From positions 1 to 33,791 of the forward strand of contig RPRQ01000050.1 in assembly GCA_003818205.1 (NCBI GenBank): a stretch of DNA of 33,791 nt, in the 5' to 3' direction. The notes beneath the pieces were generated by a model. The model saw nothing but the letters and a program-made list of their open reading frames with translations, was not told the origin of the DNA and did not search any database. The position numbers and the translations under genes are program-made. Numbering within the stretch: position 1 is the stretch's first letter; each line of letters begins with the position of its first letter. Positions 26,543-33,791 of this stretch are shown here, piece by piece. This DNA is from Bacteroidales bacterium. Its GTDB lineage: Bacteria > Bacteroidota > Bacteroidia > Bacteroidales > Tenuifilaceae.

Positions 26543-26686
26543 CAAAAAAATGATGGAATAATTATTTAAGAGAGAATGGGTGAAAGGTGAGAGCAAACGA
26601 GAAACGTAGTGCAATATATCCGAGCTATAAAATAACCCTCTTGCAAAGATATTGATATGTACGCAACGAAAACTAATTGGAAAAAT

Positions 26687-26716
26687 TCTGATTTGGGCTA
26701 CTAAGCTGTATCTTTG
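26687..26716 (+). promoter_or_regulatory. Promoter of pgk
   Basis: TTG (26687-26689), 19 nt, then TATCTTTG (26709-26716). The -7 match is perfect and the -33 is partial. The ATG follows at 26750. The surrounding AAGCTGTATCTTTG is identical to the promoter region of the LuxE-like gene at 28222. Confidence 0.65.
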
Positions 26717-26749
26717 TTTTTTTAAATTAACCATATAACCTATAAAAAA

Positions 26750-28012
26750 ATGAATTCTATTGAAAGTTATAATTTTGCTAAAAAAAAGGTAATTGTTAGG
26801 GTTGATTTTAACGTTCCCCTAGATAAAAAAACCTTTGAAGTTACCGATGACACCCGTATCCGTGGTGCATTACCTACAATTAAAAAAATTATAAACAGTG
26901 GCGGTGCAGCCATTCTTATGTCGCATCTAGGCCGACCCGATGGTAAAGTGCAAGATAAATATTCGCTAAAGCATGTTTTACCTGCCATTGAGAAAATCCT
27001 TGGGGTAAAAGTTAAATTTGCTCCCGATTGCATCGGCGAAGAGGCAAAAAAACTAGCCGCTGAGCTTAAAGCAGGGGAAGTGCTTGTTCTCGAAAATCTT
27101 CGATTCTATGAGGAGGAAGAAGGTAAAGCATACAGCTTACCTGATGATGCCAGCGATGAACAGAAGAAAGCAGCAAAGGTAAGGGTGAAAGAGAGCCAAA
27201 AGAACTTTTTAAAACAGCTGGCAGGCTACGCCGATTGCTATGTAAACGATGCTTTTGGAACTGCTCACCGAGCACATGCCTCAACCTCTCTTATCGTTCA
27301 GTATTTCCCCAACGACAGCATGTTCGGTTATCTGATCGAGAGTGAACTGAAAGCCATGGATAAGGTTCTTCATAAAACTATAAGACCCTTTACAGCCATA
27401 ATGGGCGGGGCAAAGGTTTCGGATAAAATACTTCTGATCGAAAATCTTCTGAATCGGGTTGATAACCTTATTATCGGGGGAGGAATGACCTATACCTTCA
27501 TCAAAGCCCAAGGGGGGAAGATTGGTAAATCGCTTTGCGAAGAGGATAAACTAGATTTAGCCCTAGAGCTACTTAATAAAGCCAAAGAGAAAGGGGTGAA
27601 GATTTACCTCCCCGTTGATGCCATCAATGCCGATGCCTTTAATGCAAACGCAAATACACAGGCCCTTAAAATAGATATCACACCTGATGGTTGGATGGGG
27701 CTTGATATAGGTAATGAAACCATTAAGCTATTCAGTCAAGTCATCGAAAATTCCAAAACAATACTCTGGAATGGCCCAATGGGTGTGTTCGAGATGGAAA
27801 AGTTCTCAAAGGGTACATCTACCATTGCTCTAGCAATTGCTAAGGCTACTGAAAAAGGAGCATTCAGCCTAGTTGGGGGAGGCGATTCAGTGGCTGCTGT
27901 TAATAAGCTCAACCTTACCAACAAGATCAGCTACGTTTCAACGGGTGGTGGAGCTATGTTGGAATACATGGAGGGTAAAGAGCTACCAGGAATAAAAGCC
28001 ATCAGGGGATAA
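26750..28012 (+). CDS. pgk: Phosphoglycerate kinase
   Basis: Glycolytic/gluconeogenic kinase interconverting 1,3-bisphosphoglycerate + ADP and 3-phosphoglycerate + ATP. A full-length 420-aa protein. The N-domain has [17 protein letters not shown] and the substrate segment [14 protein letters not shown]. The hinge region has GGAKVSDK, and the nucleotide-binding C-domain has [18 protein letters not shown] and [19 protein letters not shown] charged insertion of about 20 residues (around [20 protein letters not shown]) precedes [19 protein letters not shown], as often seen in Bacteroidetes. No terminator is obvious before the repeat element at 28032. Confidence 0.97.
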   Translation: MNSIESYNFAKKKVIVRVDFNVPLDKKTFEVTDDTRIRGALPTIKKIINSGGAAILMSHLGRPDGKVQDKYSLKHVLPAIEKILGVKVKFAPDCIGEEAKKLAAELKAGEVLVLENLRFYEEEEGKAYSLPDDASDEQKKAAKVRVKESQKNFLKQLAGYADCYVNDAFGTAHRAHASTSLIVQYFPNDSMFGYLIESELKAMDKVLHKTIRPFTAIMGGAKVSDKILLIENLLNRVDNLIIGGGMTYTFIKAQGGKIGKSLCEEDKLDLALELLNKAKEKGVKIYLPVDAINADAFNANANTQALKIDITPDGWMGLDIGNETIKLFSQVIENSKTILWNGPMGVFEMEKFSKGTSTIALAIAKATEKGAFSLVGGGDSVAAVNKLNLTNKISYVSTGGGAMLEYMEGKELPGIKAIRG

Positions 28013-28031
28013 TTGTAAGAAATCATTTATT

Positions 28032-28170
28032 AGAGGAGGATGTCTAAAAAGTCCTTTGTGGAACTCTGTGTAATTTTTAAAATATTGTTACACAGAGGAT
28101 CACGGAGAAGTCACAGAGATGCACAGAGAAAAAAGAGAGTTGCTTTTAGACTTTTGAGACACCCTCCTCT
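28032..28170. mobile_element. MITE-like element with 22-bp terminal inverted repeats
   Basis: 139 bp bounded by imperfect inverted repeats (28032-28053 and 28149-28170, 20 of 22 positions matching, core GAGG-n-TGTCT-n-AAAAG). Inside is a 10-bp perfect inverted repeat (CTCTGTGTAA/TTACACAGAG) and four CACnGAG heptads at 28091, 28101, 28112 and 28122, spaced 10-11 nt. It has no coding capacity. The same end sequence appears on the element at 31002-31156. No clear target-site duplication is visible. Confidence 0.75.
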
Positions 28171-28209
28171 GAGCTATAAGGTTTTAACCTATTTCTTTAC
28201 TTCAAGCTG

Positions 28210-28217
28210 TATCTTTG
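28210..28217 (+). promoter_or_regulatory. -7 element directly before the LuxE-like gene
   Basis: TATCTTTG ends only 4 nt before the ATG at 28222, so the predicted transcription start falls on or next to the start codon. No clear -33 TTTG is seen. Confidence 0.5.
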
Positions 28218-28221
28218 CAGT

Positions 28222-29205
28222 ATGAATAACATACTTACATCAATCTTCGATATTCAGAACGACGAGCAGTTTGAAAAAAATGCGCTGGATGTTTTTCGAT
28301 ACCAATCGGTTAATATCCCTATCTATAAAGAGTACATCGAACGATTAAAGATTAACGCTGATAGTATTACTTCTATTGATAGAATACCCTTGCTACCGAT
28401 ACAATTCTTTAAAACCCGAGAAATAAAACCTGTTGATTCAACCGCTCAGGTTCTATTCTCCAGCAGCGGAACAATGGGTGATCAAACAAGTAAGCATCAT
28501 GTAGTTGATACAAGCCTTTATGAGATGAGTTTTACAAAGGCTTTTAGCCTTTTTTATTGTAATCCATCCGATTACTGTATTCTAGCTCTTCTTCCCTCCT
28601 ATCTTGAACGTCAAGGTTCATCGTTGGTGTATATGACTGATAGGTTAATAAAGCTATCCAATCACCCCGAAAGCGGATTCTTTTTGAATGAGCTTGATAC
28701 TCTTGCTGAACGCCTTGAACGTTTAGATCAAAAGGGGCAAAAATGTTTACTCGTAGGCGTTTCCTTTGCTCTAGCCGATTTTGCTGAGAAATTTCAATTC
28801 AGGCTAAGCAACTCCATTATTATGGAAACCGGTGGCATGAAGGGTCGAAGAAAGGAAATGGTTCGGGATGAGCTGCATAAACTGCTTTGCGATGCTTTTG
28901 GTCAAAAATCAATTCATTCCGAATACGGCATGACCGAGCTCCTATCGCAGGCATATTCCCATGGGAATGGGATTTTTCGATGTCCCCCTTGGATGAGAAT
29001 TATAGTTCGCGATCCTTACGACCCTTTCGCTACACTTCCACCCCTGCGAACGGGCGCAATTAATGTAATTGACCTAGCAAACTTCTACTCCTGCTCATTT
29101 ATCCAAACCGAGGATTTAGGAAAGGTGTATGATGATAACTCCTTTGAGGTTTTAGGTAGAGTGAATGAAGCGCAGCTAAGGGGTTGTAATCTGCTGGTAT
29201 ATTAA
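28222..29205 (+). CDS. LuxE-family acyl-protein synthetase-like protein
   Basis: A 327-aa ANL-type adenylating enzyme of the LuxE/PaaK-like group. Visible motifs: the phosphate-binding segment LFSSSGTMGDQTSKHHV (about 80-96), a GVSFALADF segment, METGGMKGRR, and the adenylate-site motif SEYGMTELLSQAYS (about 233-246). In luminous bacteria LuxE activates a fatty acid and passes it to a cysteine for reduction to aldehyde. No luxC or luxD partner is nearby, so the acyl substrate and acceptor are unknown. Stand-alone gene between a MITE-like element and a perfect terminator. Confidence 0.82.
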   Translation: MNNILTSIFDIQNDEQFEKNALDVFRYQSVNIPIYKEYIERLKINADSITSIDRIPLLPIQFFKTREIKPVDSTAQVLFSSSGTMGDQTSKHHVVDTSLYEMSFTKAFSLFYCNPSDYCILALLPSYLERQGSSLVYMTDRLIKLSNHPESGFFLNELDTLAERLERLDQKGQKCLLVGVSFALADFAEKFQFRLSNSIIMETGGMKGRRKEMVRDELHKLLCDAFGQKSIHSEYGMTELLSQAYSHGNGIFRCPPWMRIIVRDPYDPFATLPPLRTGAINVIDLANFYSCSFIQTEDLGKVYDDNSFEVLGRVNEAQLRGCNLLVY

Positions 29206-29209
29206 TGAT

Positions 29210-29244
29210 AAAAGCCTGATAAATTATAATTTATCAGGCTTTTT
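29210..29244 (+). terminator. Intrinsic terminator after the LuxE-like gene
   Basis: A long near-perfect inverted repeat with arms AAAAGCCTGATAAATTATAA and its complement, ending in CTTTTT, 5 nt after the stop codon. Confidence 0.9.
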
Positions 29245-29279
29245 GATATTAATAAATATTTCTATTTTTGTAACTATTC

Positions 29280-29512
29280 ACCACGGAGACACTGACCTGC
29301 CCGCCGAGCCTTGGCAGGCGGGGGTCACTGAGTTTACTTTAAACAATTGCTTTACAAATCACAGAATAATAGCTTTGAGACAACTTAGAGAGCTGGCTTA
29401 CGGTATGCAATATCAATAATTTTCTTGAGTAATCATCTCCGTGTTTCTCAATGCTCCCTGCCTACCCTGCCTACCGGCAGGCAGGCGGCAGGCAGGTCTG
29501 TGTCTTCGCGGT
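29280..29512. repeat. Composite inverted repeat with GC-rich palindromes
   Basis: The ends are imperfect inverted repeats of 26 bp (22 matches): ACCACGGAGACACTGACCTG on the left and, read from the right, ACCGCGAAGACACAGACCTG. Each end runs into a GC-rich palindrome (left TGCCCGCC...GGCAGGCGGG; right built of CCTGCCTACCGGCAGGCAGG-type units). The outer parts share the CACnGAG-like wording of the MITE at 28032, and the middle (29340-29450) is AT-rich with no ORF. Probably a degenerate non-autonomous element or a pair of oppositely oriented interspersed repeats. Confidence 0.6.
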
Positions 29513-29543
29513 TATTTTGTTTCGTCTAATGCTGAGTAGTTAC

Positions 29544-30773
29544 CTATTTTTTTACTTCTCTAGTTTTTACTAAACCCATCTTCATTGCAATATCAGTGGG
29601 AATAGCGTCCTTGTGAACAAGAATAGCAATGGTTTTCATCCTAACAAAGGATTCCGACATGTAGAGATAACCATTGTAAATATGACCATCGGTTCCCCAG
29701 CTGTTCTTTGTATAGAAGTATTTAGTCCCATTCTGATCAGTAGCAATCCCCGTAAAGTGCATTAAATGGTCATCGGTTGAAGTTTGGTTATTGAAGTTAA
29801 GCTGCCGGTTCTCCTGGGTAACATTAATTTCAGGAATAGGTTTCTCGAAGCTGAACATCTGAGCAAGTCTATCCTTATCGGTCACCTCTGTCCAACGGCT
29901 CATGTCTGAGCCTTTAATATCCTCAACCTTGGCAGCAGGAAGAATTGCCACACCCTTTTTATACCCAAAGCCCTTTTCGCTAACATCACCATCCCAGCAA
30001 ACCGAATAGCCTTTCATCAGGGCATTCTCGGTAATAGCCATCATCTCATCCAGGGGAACATTGTAGTAGCTATCGCGCGACCAGTTATCGGGAATTTCGA
30101 GGATGAAGTTTTGGTAAAACGGATGATGGTTAAATGAGGTTATCTCAACATAATCATCAACTTTTAACCCGGTTGATTCAGCAAACGATTTTGGGCTAAC
30201 CTTCTTCTCACTCGCCGTAAACTCTGATGGAACCTTGCCAAAGTAGGCATCGAGAGTCGATTCGTAAGCAGATGCCCATGCAGTGGTCAGCTTACCCCCT
30301 TTTTTCTTAACAATAGCATCAACAAATGCTTTTAATCCTTCTTGAACCTCTCCGTGATTATGATCGTTTGAACCATAATTCTTTCCGGCGTATGCCTCTT
30401 CGGTTAACATGCCATACCTCTTAATCACATTAAAAACATCGTGCGCCTGACCTCCCTGCGCAAAGTTATTTGTGCCCTGATACCTAACGTATAGATTAGC
30501 CTTTTCGGAGTAGGCTATTCTTGCAAAGTACATCTCCGAGAGATCGTATTCCGGCTGACCCAATCGAAGCAGCTCAGTTTCGATAAACGAGGTGGTGGCA
30601 AAGCTCCAGCACGTACCCGTACTTTGCTGGTTCTTAACAGGCGTAGTTTTAACCTCTTTAACCATAGTAAAGGTATAACCCGTTGTAGGGCTCTGGGCGC
30701 TACTCCCTCCAATAAACGATAGGAGGATAGCTCCAGCAAGGGTTAATCGGGTAAATTTATTGATTGATTTCAT
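29544..30773 (-). CDS. Exported C1-family cysteine peptidase (PepC/bleomycin hydrolase-like)
   Basis: A 409-aa papain-fold aminopeptidase-type enzyme with a signal peptide (1-27, ...LAGAILLSFIGGSSA). The catalytic Cys is C55 in QSTGTCWSFA, with the oxyanion Gln just before it. The catalytic His is in DDHLMHFTGIA and the Asn in YFYTKNSWG. Internal insertions relative to papain and the DDHLMH form point to the PepC/bleomycin hydrolase group, whose members are usually cytosolic; here a signal peptide implies a periplasmic or secreted role in peptide use. Stand-alone leftward gene flanked on both sides by repeat elements. Confidence 0.85.
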   Translation of the reverse strand: MKSINKFTRLTLAGAILLSFIGGSSAQSPTTGYTFTMVKEVKTTPVKNQQSTGTCWSFATTSFIETELLRLGQPEYDLSEMYFARIAYSEKANLYVRYQGTNNFAQGGQAHDVFNVIKRYGMLTEEAYAGKNYGSNDHNHGEVQEGLKAFVDAIVKKKGGKLTTAWASAYESTLDAYFGKVPSEFTASEKKVSPKSFAESTGLKVDDYVEITSFNHHPFYQNFILEIPDNWSRDSYYNVPLDEMMAITENALMKGYSVCWDGDVSEKGFGYKKGVAILPAAKVEDIKGSDMSRWTEVTDKDRLAQMFSFEKPIPEINVTQENRQLNFNNQTSTDDHLMHFTGIATDQNGTKYFYTKNSWGTDGHIYNGYLYMSESFVRMKTIAILVHKDAIPTDIAMKMGLVKTREVKK

Positions 30774-31310
30774 TTTTATAAAGTTTTAAGAAGTAAAATA
30801 TACATCGTTAAAATTGAGAATTATTTCGATTAAGACAAAAAATATTGGGTATGGTTTAAAAAATTGTTCAAGTTATGGTAAAATGAGATGAAAAAAGCAA
30901 AAAAGTTAAAGGGTAAGGTCGTGTTTTAGCAAATTGTAGAATAGATTTTTGTCACAAATACACGAAGTTCAGGCAAATTTATTTTTGTATTGCTTTTTGT
31001 CCGAGGCTGTCTGAAAAGCCGGAAAAAACTTAACCACAAAGGTCACGAAGCACATCACGAAGTTTACAAAGTATTTATTTTCAATGCTTTTGCTTTGTGT
31101 CCTTTGTGTATCCTTAGAGTTCTTCGTGGTTAAGTTTGACTTATTAGACAGCCTCGCTTGCGTGAAAGTTTTATTGCTACTGAATAGTAACGTTATAGTA
31201 AAATGGGATTGAATTTTTATTGGTGATGATTAACAACCGCATGAAAACCAGCGAAACAATTTTGATCTTATCATTATTTATCTAAATTAGCATAAATTTT
31301 TTCTGAATCG
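30774..31310. other. Repeat-rich intergenic region
   Basis: It contains an isolated CACAAATACACGAAG remnant near 30953-30968 and the MITE-like element at 31002-31156. Otherwise it is AT-rich with no ORF that I would call. Confidence 0.6.
31002..31156. mobile_element. MITE-like element with nested inverted repeats
   Basis: 155 bp with terminal repeats CGAGGCTGTCTGAAAAG (31002-31018) and its imperfect complement (31140-31156, 15 of 17). Just inside is a perfect 12-bp inverted repeat AAACTTAACCAC/GTGGTTAAGTTT (31026-31037 and 31126-31137), and between them CACnAAG heptads face CTTTGTG heptads on the other arm. The terminal core GAGG-n-TGTCT-n-AAAAG is shared with 28032-28170. Confidence 0.75.
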
Positions 31311-31553
31311 ATGCGTAGAGCACGAATTTTTTTGGCAATTGTAGCATATTGTGTCCTCATTAAACGCCTGTTAGATAGGTCGTTTCAGGATGTGTTTTAC
31401 AATAACCCCGAACCTAACGAATCATCCATCGATACCTATAAGCTCAACACCCACACCTTCAAGTTTAACCGGCTCGACCAATTTTTTACCCATAATAGCT
31501 CCTACAATCTAGGGCTTCATACAGGATTTCTCGCCCGTTACCTTTTAATTTGA
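31311..31553 (+). CDS. Small hypothetical protein
   Basis: An 80-aa open frame starting MRRARIFLAIVAYCVLIKRL, with a short hydrophobic N-terminus (about 6-18) and a polar remainder (QDVFYNNPEPNESS...). I recognise no family. It lies alone between a MITE-like element and the FadL-type gene, with no clear promoter or ribosome site. It could be a small membrane protein, a remnant of a larger gene, or chance. Confidence 0.3.
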   Translation: MRRARIFLAIVAYCVLIKRLLDRSFQDVFYNNPEPNESSIDTYKLNTHTFKFNRLDQFFTHNSSYNLGLHTGFLARYLLI

Positions 31554-31682
31554 TTCCGCTCCCTTTGCTAACAAAAACTTTGTTCGGCATTACCTATTTA
31601 TATTCGAACAATTCTTAAAACATACGTTTTATCTAGCTGAAAAACCTAAACAAAAAATAGTAATAACCTTAATTAAATGTGT

Positions 31683-33287
31683 ATGAAAAGATTACTTATT
31701 GCATTACTTTTTACGGGCTTGATGGGCCCAGCGGTAGTACTTGCGGGGGGTATTGTAACCAATGCCAACCAAAGCGCTTCGTACGTTCGTATGCTAGCAC
31801 GCGATGCCTCAACCAGCATCGATGCCGTTTACTATAACCCAGCAGGGTTAACCAAGCTTGCCGATGGGTTTCACCTCTCGCTGAGCAACCAATCAATTTT
31901 TCAGAAAAAAACCATTGAGAATAAGTTTCCAACCCTTAACGATTCAAAATACGTAGGAGATGTTGCAGTACCTTTATACCCAGATGTGTATGCTGTTTAT
32001 AAAAAGGGTAAAATTGCCTTAGGATTTGGGCTTACACCTAATGCTGGGGGTGGATCTGCTGATTATAAAACGGGGTTGCCTAGCTTTGAAATTCCTTTTT
32101 CAGCTATTCCGATGTCTCTTGCAGCCAGTGAAATTCCGACTGATGAGTATTCAGCGAATATTAACTTTAAGGGTTCAAGTGTTTTCTGGGGAGCCCAAAT
32201 CAATGCTAGCTATGCCATTAATGATATGATTTCAGTTTCTGCCGGGTTAAGATATATCTATGCTGTAAATACTTATGAAGGTACAATAAAAGATGTATTG
32301 GTCAATCCAACAAAAGCAGCATACGGTTTCGATGGTTCTATGCGAACTGCATCATCCGTTTTTCATACACTTTCCCTAGGGACCGCTGCTGCTGCTATAG
32401 CTAATCCAGGCGTTGGTGGTTTAGCCACCGGTTACCCCACCCTTACTTTAGGTCAATTAGTAGCAGGAGGAGGAATAAATGGTACACAAGCAGATGCTAT
32501 TGCAAAAGTAATTGGATTTAATAGCTATACTGATTGCTCATTAAATATGACTCAAATTCAAGCCGCTTATAACACAAAAGCAGCAGTTCTTGAAGGCAAC
32601 TCAGCAGCAACGGCTGATCAAGAACTAGATTCGAAACAGACTGGAACTGCCATTACCCCAATTCTAGGTGTAAATCTTACTTTTGGCGAAAAATTAAATA
32701 TTGGGATTAAGTATGAATTCAACACCAATTTAACGCTTAAGAACAGCACCAAGAAAGATGTCGTAGGTGGTGTTAATCCTGACGGAACACTAAAGTACAT
32801 GTTCCCTGATGGGGCGAAAGTTAGAAGCGATATTCCTGCAATACTTTCAGTTGGTATTGGGTATAAGGTTCTTCCAAAAATGAGAATGAGCGCAGGTATT
32901 CACTACTATTTCGATAAAAACGCTACCATCGAAAAAGCACCGGGTGTGAAAAAGGATATTGAAGGTAACCTTTACGAAATTGCGCTCGGTGGTGAGTATG
33001 ATATTACCGATAAGGTGCTTATCTCAGCTGGTTACCTTTACGCAAAAACCGGTGTAGGTACAGGATATCAGACTGACCTAAGCCATAGCTTATCATCTAG
33101 CACTGTAGGTTTTGGTGGCGCATTTAAGGCAACCGAGAAAATGCAGATTAACCTAGGTATGCTATATACAATGTATTCATCGGATATTAAAACTATTACG
33201 TATCCAAGTTATGGAAACCTATCGGCTAATGAAACCTACAACCGTACTAACCTTGCATTCTCAATCGGTGTAGATTACCACTTCTAA
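31683..33287 (+). CDS. FadL/OmpP1/TodX-type outer-membrane porin
   Basis: A 534-aa beta-barrel of the hydrophobic-compound transporter family. It has a signal peptide (MKRLLIALLFTGLMGPAVVLA), then the hatch-region motif ASTSIDAVYYNPAGLTKL, where the NPAGL sequence is the family signature, then alternating barrel strands to a C-terminal NLAFSIGVDYHF with terminal Phe. A long loop (about 195-310) is rich in Ala/Gly. An ATG two codons upstream (31677) is equally possible. Family members carry long-chain fatty acids or aromatic compounds across the outer membrane; which one here is not known. Followed by a strong terminator. Confidence 0.9.
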   Translation: MKRLLIALLFTGLMGPAVVLAGGIVTNANQSASYVRMLARDASTSIDAVYYNPAGLTKLADGFHLSLSNQSIFQKKTIENKFPTLNDSKYVGDVAVPLYPDVYAVYKKGKIALGFGLTPNAGGGSADYKTGLPSFEIPFSAIPMSLAASEIPTDEYSANINFKGSSVFWGAQINASYAINDMISVSAGLRYIYAVNTYEGTIKDVLVNPTKAAYGFDGSMRTASSVFHTLSLGTAAAAIANPGVGGLATGYPTLTLGQLVAGGGINGTQADAIAKVIGFNSYTDCSLNMTQIQAAYNTKAAVLEGNSAATADQELDSKQTGTAITPILGVNLTFGEKLNIGIKYEFNTNLTLKNSTKKDVVGGVNPDGTLKYMFPDGAKVRSDIPAILSVGIGYKVLPKMRMSAGIHYYFDKNATIEKAPGVKKDIEGNLYEIALGGEYDITDKVLISAGYLYAKTGVGTGYQTDLSHSLSSSTVGFGGAFKATEKMQINLGMLYTMYSSDIKTITYPSYGNLSANETYNRTNLAFSIGVDYHF

Positions 33288-33315
33288 ACAGCTTATCTAA
33301 TAAATAATTACCTTG

Positions 33316-33348
33316 CAAGGGTCGGATTAGTCCGACCCTTGTTTTTTT
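33316..33348 (+). terminator. Intrinsic terminator after the FadL-type gene
   Basis: CAAGGGTCGGA-TTAG-TCCGACCCTTG, an 11-bp perfect stem with a tetraloop, followed by seven T. Confidence 0.93.
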
Positions 33349-33389
33349 GGAGATTTTATAAACTATTTTGTGGGGCTTATTAATAAGAA

Positions 33390-33579
33390 TATTGAATTAG
33401 GCACATTAATAATAGTACCGAAACTCTACCAAACCCATAGGGTTTGAATGTTTATAGACAATTACATGATTAGAATATTCGACCCCAGCTGGGGTCGTAC
33501 AAAATCAAACGGCAATACATTTCTATAAATATTTGATGCCGCTGGTATCATTCATTATTAAAAAATGCCTAATTCAATA
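33390..33579. mobile_element. 190-bp palindrome-rich element with 14-bp perfect terminal repeats
   Basis: The ends are TATTGAATTAGGCA (33390-33403) and its exact complement (33566-33579), with a further TTAATAAT match just inside. Between them are three hairpins: CAAACCC-ATA-GGGTTTG (33430-33446), CGACCCCAGCTGGGGTCG (33480-33497, a perfect palindrome near the centre), and GATGCC-GCT-GGTATC (33535-33549, one wobble pair). The two spacers are themselves related in inverted orientation (CTATAAACATT and CTATAAATATT, one difference). It has no coding capacity. Confidence 0.75.
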
Positions 33580-33692
33580 ATAAACGTCAGTTCGATGTAA
33601 TAATATAGGGTCTGCTGATTAAGTCAAACCACTTATTTATTATTTATTGATTTGAAAAAAGAATTGTAGCATCAAGAACCATGGTTGCAGCA

Positions 33693-33791
33693 GTGCGGTG
33701 GGATGGCAAAACTGCGAGCCAGACAGGGCGTGAATACTGCAAGGCATAGAATTACGCAAAAGGGGCTTGCCTACTTTTGCTGTAATTCTTG
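33693..33791 (+). mobile_element. Probable 5' end of a group II intron (cut by window edge)
   Basis: The sequence begins GTGCG, the canonical group II intron 5' end, and continues with GCGAGCCAGACAGGGCGTGA, which resembles the early domain I sequence of bacterial group II introns. It then forms a strong hairpin: AGAATTAC-GCAAAAG (33748-33762) pairs with CTTTTGC-T-GTAATTCT (33774-33789), 15 bp with one bulged T. The rest of the ribozyme, any reverse transcriptase and the 3' end lie beyond the window. Alternatives are another structured RNA or an IS end. Confidence 0.45.

Noticed and set aside
28032-28170. 61-aa ORF at 28040-28225
   Set aside because: It runs through the MITE-like element and its terminal repeat and has no protein features.

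Overview
The window (about 33.8 kb, AT-rich) comes from a member of the Bacteroidetes, most likely a Bacteroidales/Marinilabiliales-type anaerobe. Three things support this: a fused lpxC-fabZ gene inside an HD-hydrolase/lpxD/lpxC-fabZ/lpxA operon, a type IX secretion (T9SS) sorting domain together with FISUMP ('Fibrobacter succinogenes major domain') proteins, and promoters of the Bacteroidetes form TTTG-N20-TAnnTTTG. No species can be named from the sequence alone.

Layout. 1-221: a leftward tandem array of 97-nt units, each carrying the 5' half of an initiator-like tRNA-Met(CAT), behind a near-perfect leftward promoter. 475-5439 (+): envelope cluster of M23 peptidase, ispC, rseP, tatA and a LysM lytic transglycosylase. 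5487-10122 (-): lipid A/fatty acid operon, transcribed HD hydrolase > lpxD > lpxC-fabZ > lpxA. 10283-11671 (-): secreted FISUMP protein. 12080-16900 (+): rimP-nusA-infB, preceded by a strong promoter and a terminator-like hairpin in the leader. 16955-25046 (-): three exported-protein genes, transcribed as a 1644-aa T9SS cargo with two 7-repeat FG-GAP propellers > outer-membrane barrel > secreted caspase-fold (C14) protease. 25350-26498 (-): holB, divergent from pgk (26750-28012, +). 28222-29205 (+): LuxE-family acyl-protein synthetase-like gene. 29544-30773 (-): exported C1 (bleomycin hydrolase/PepC-like) peptidase. 31683-33287 (+): FadL/OmpP1-type porin with a strong terminator.

From 28 kb rightward the intergenic DNA is full of non-autonomous repeats. 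There are two MITE-like elements with matching ends (28032-28170 and 31002-31156), a GC-rich composite inverted repeat (29280-29512), and a 190-bp element with 14-bp perfect terminal repeats and three palindromes (33390-33579). The window ends in a highly structured sequence that looks like the 5' end of a group II intron (from 33693).

Most genes are housekeeping. The parts most worth a second look are the half-tRNA array, the putative exported caspase/barrel/propeller gene set, the rimP leader, and the right-hand repeat family and intron edge. I did not find a convincing defence system or other wholly new multi-gene machine.
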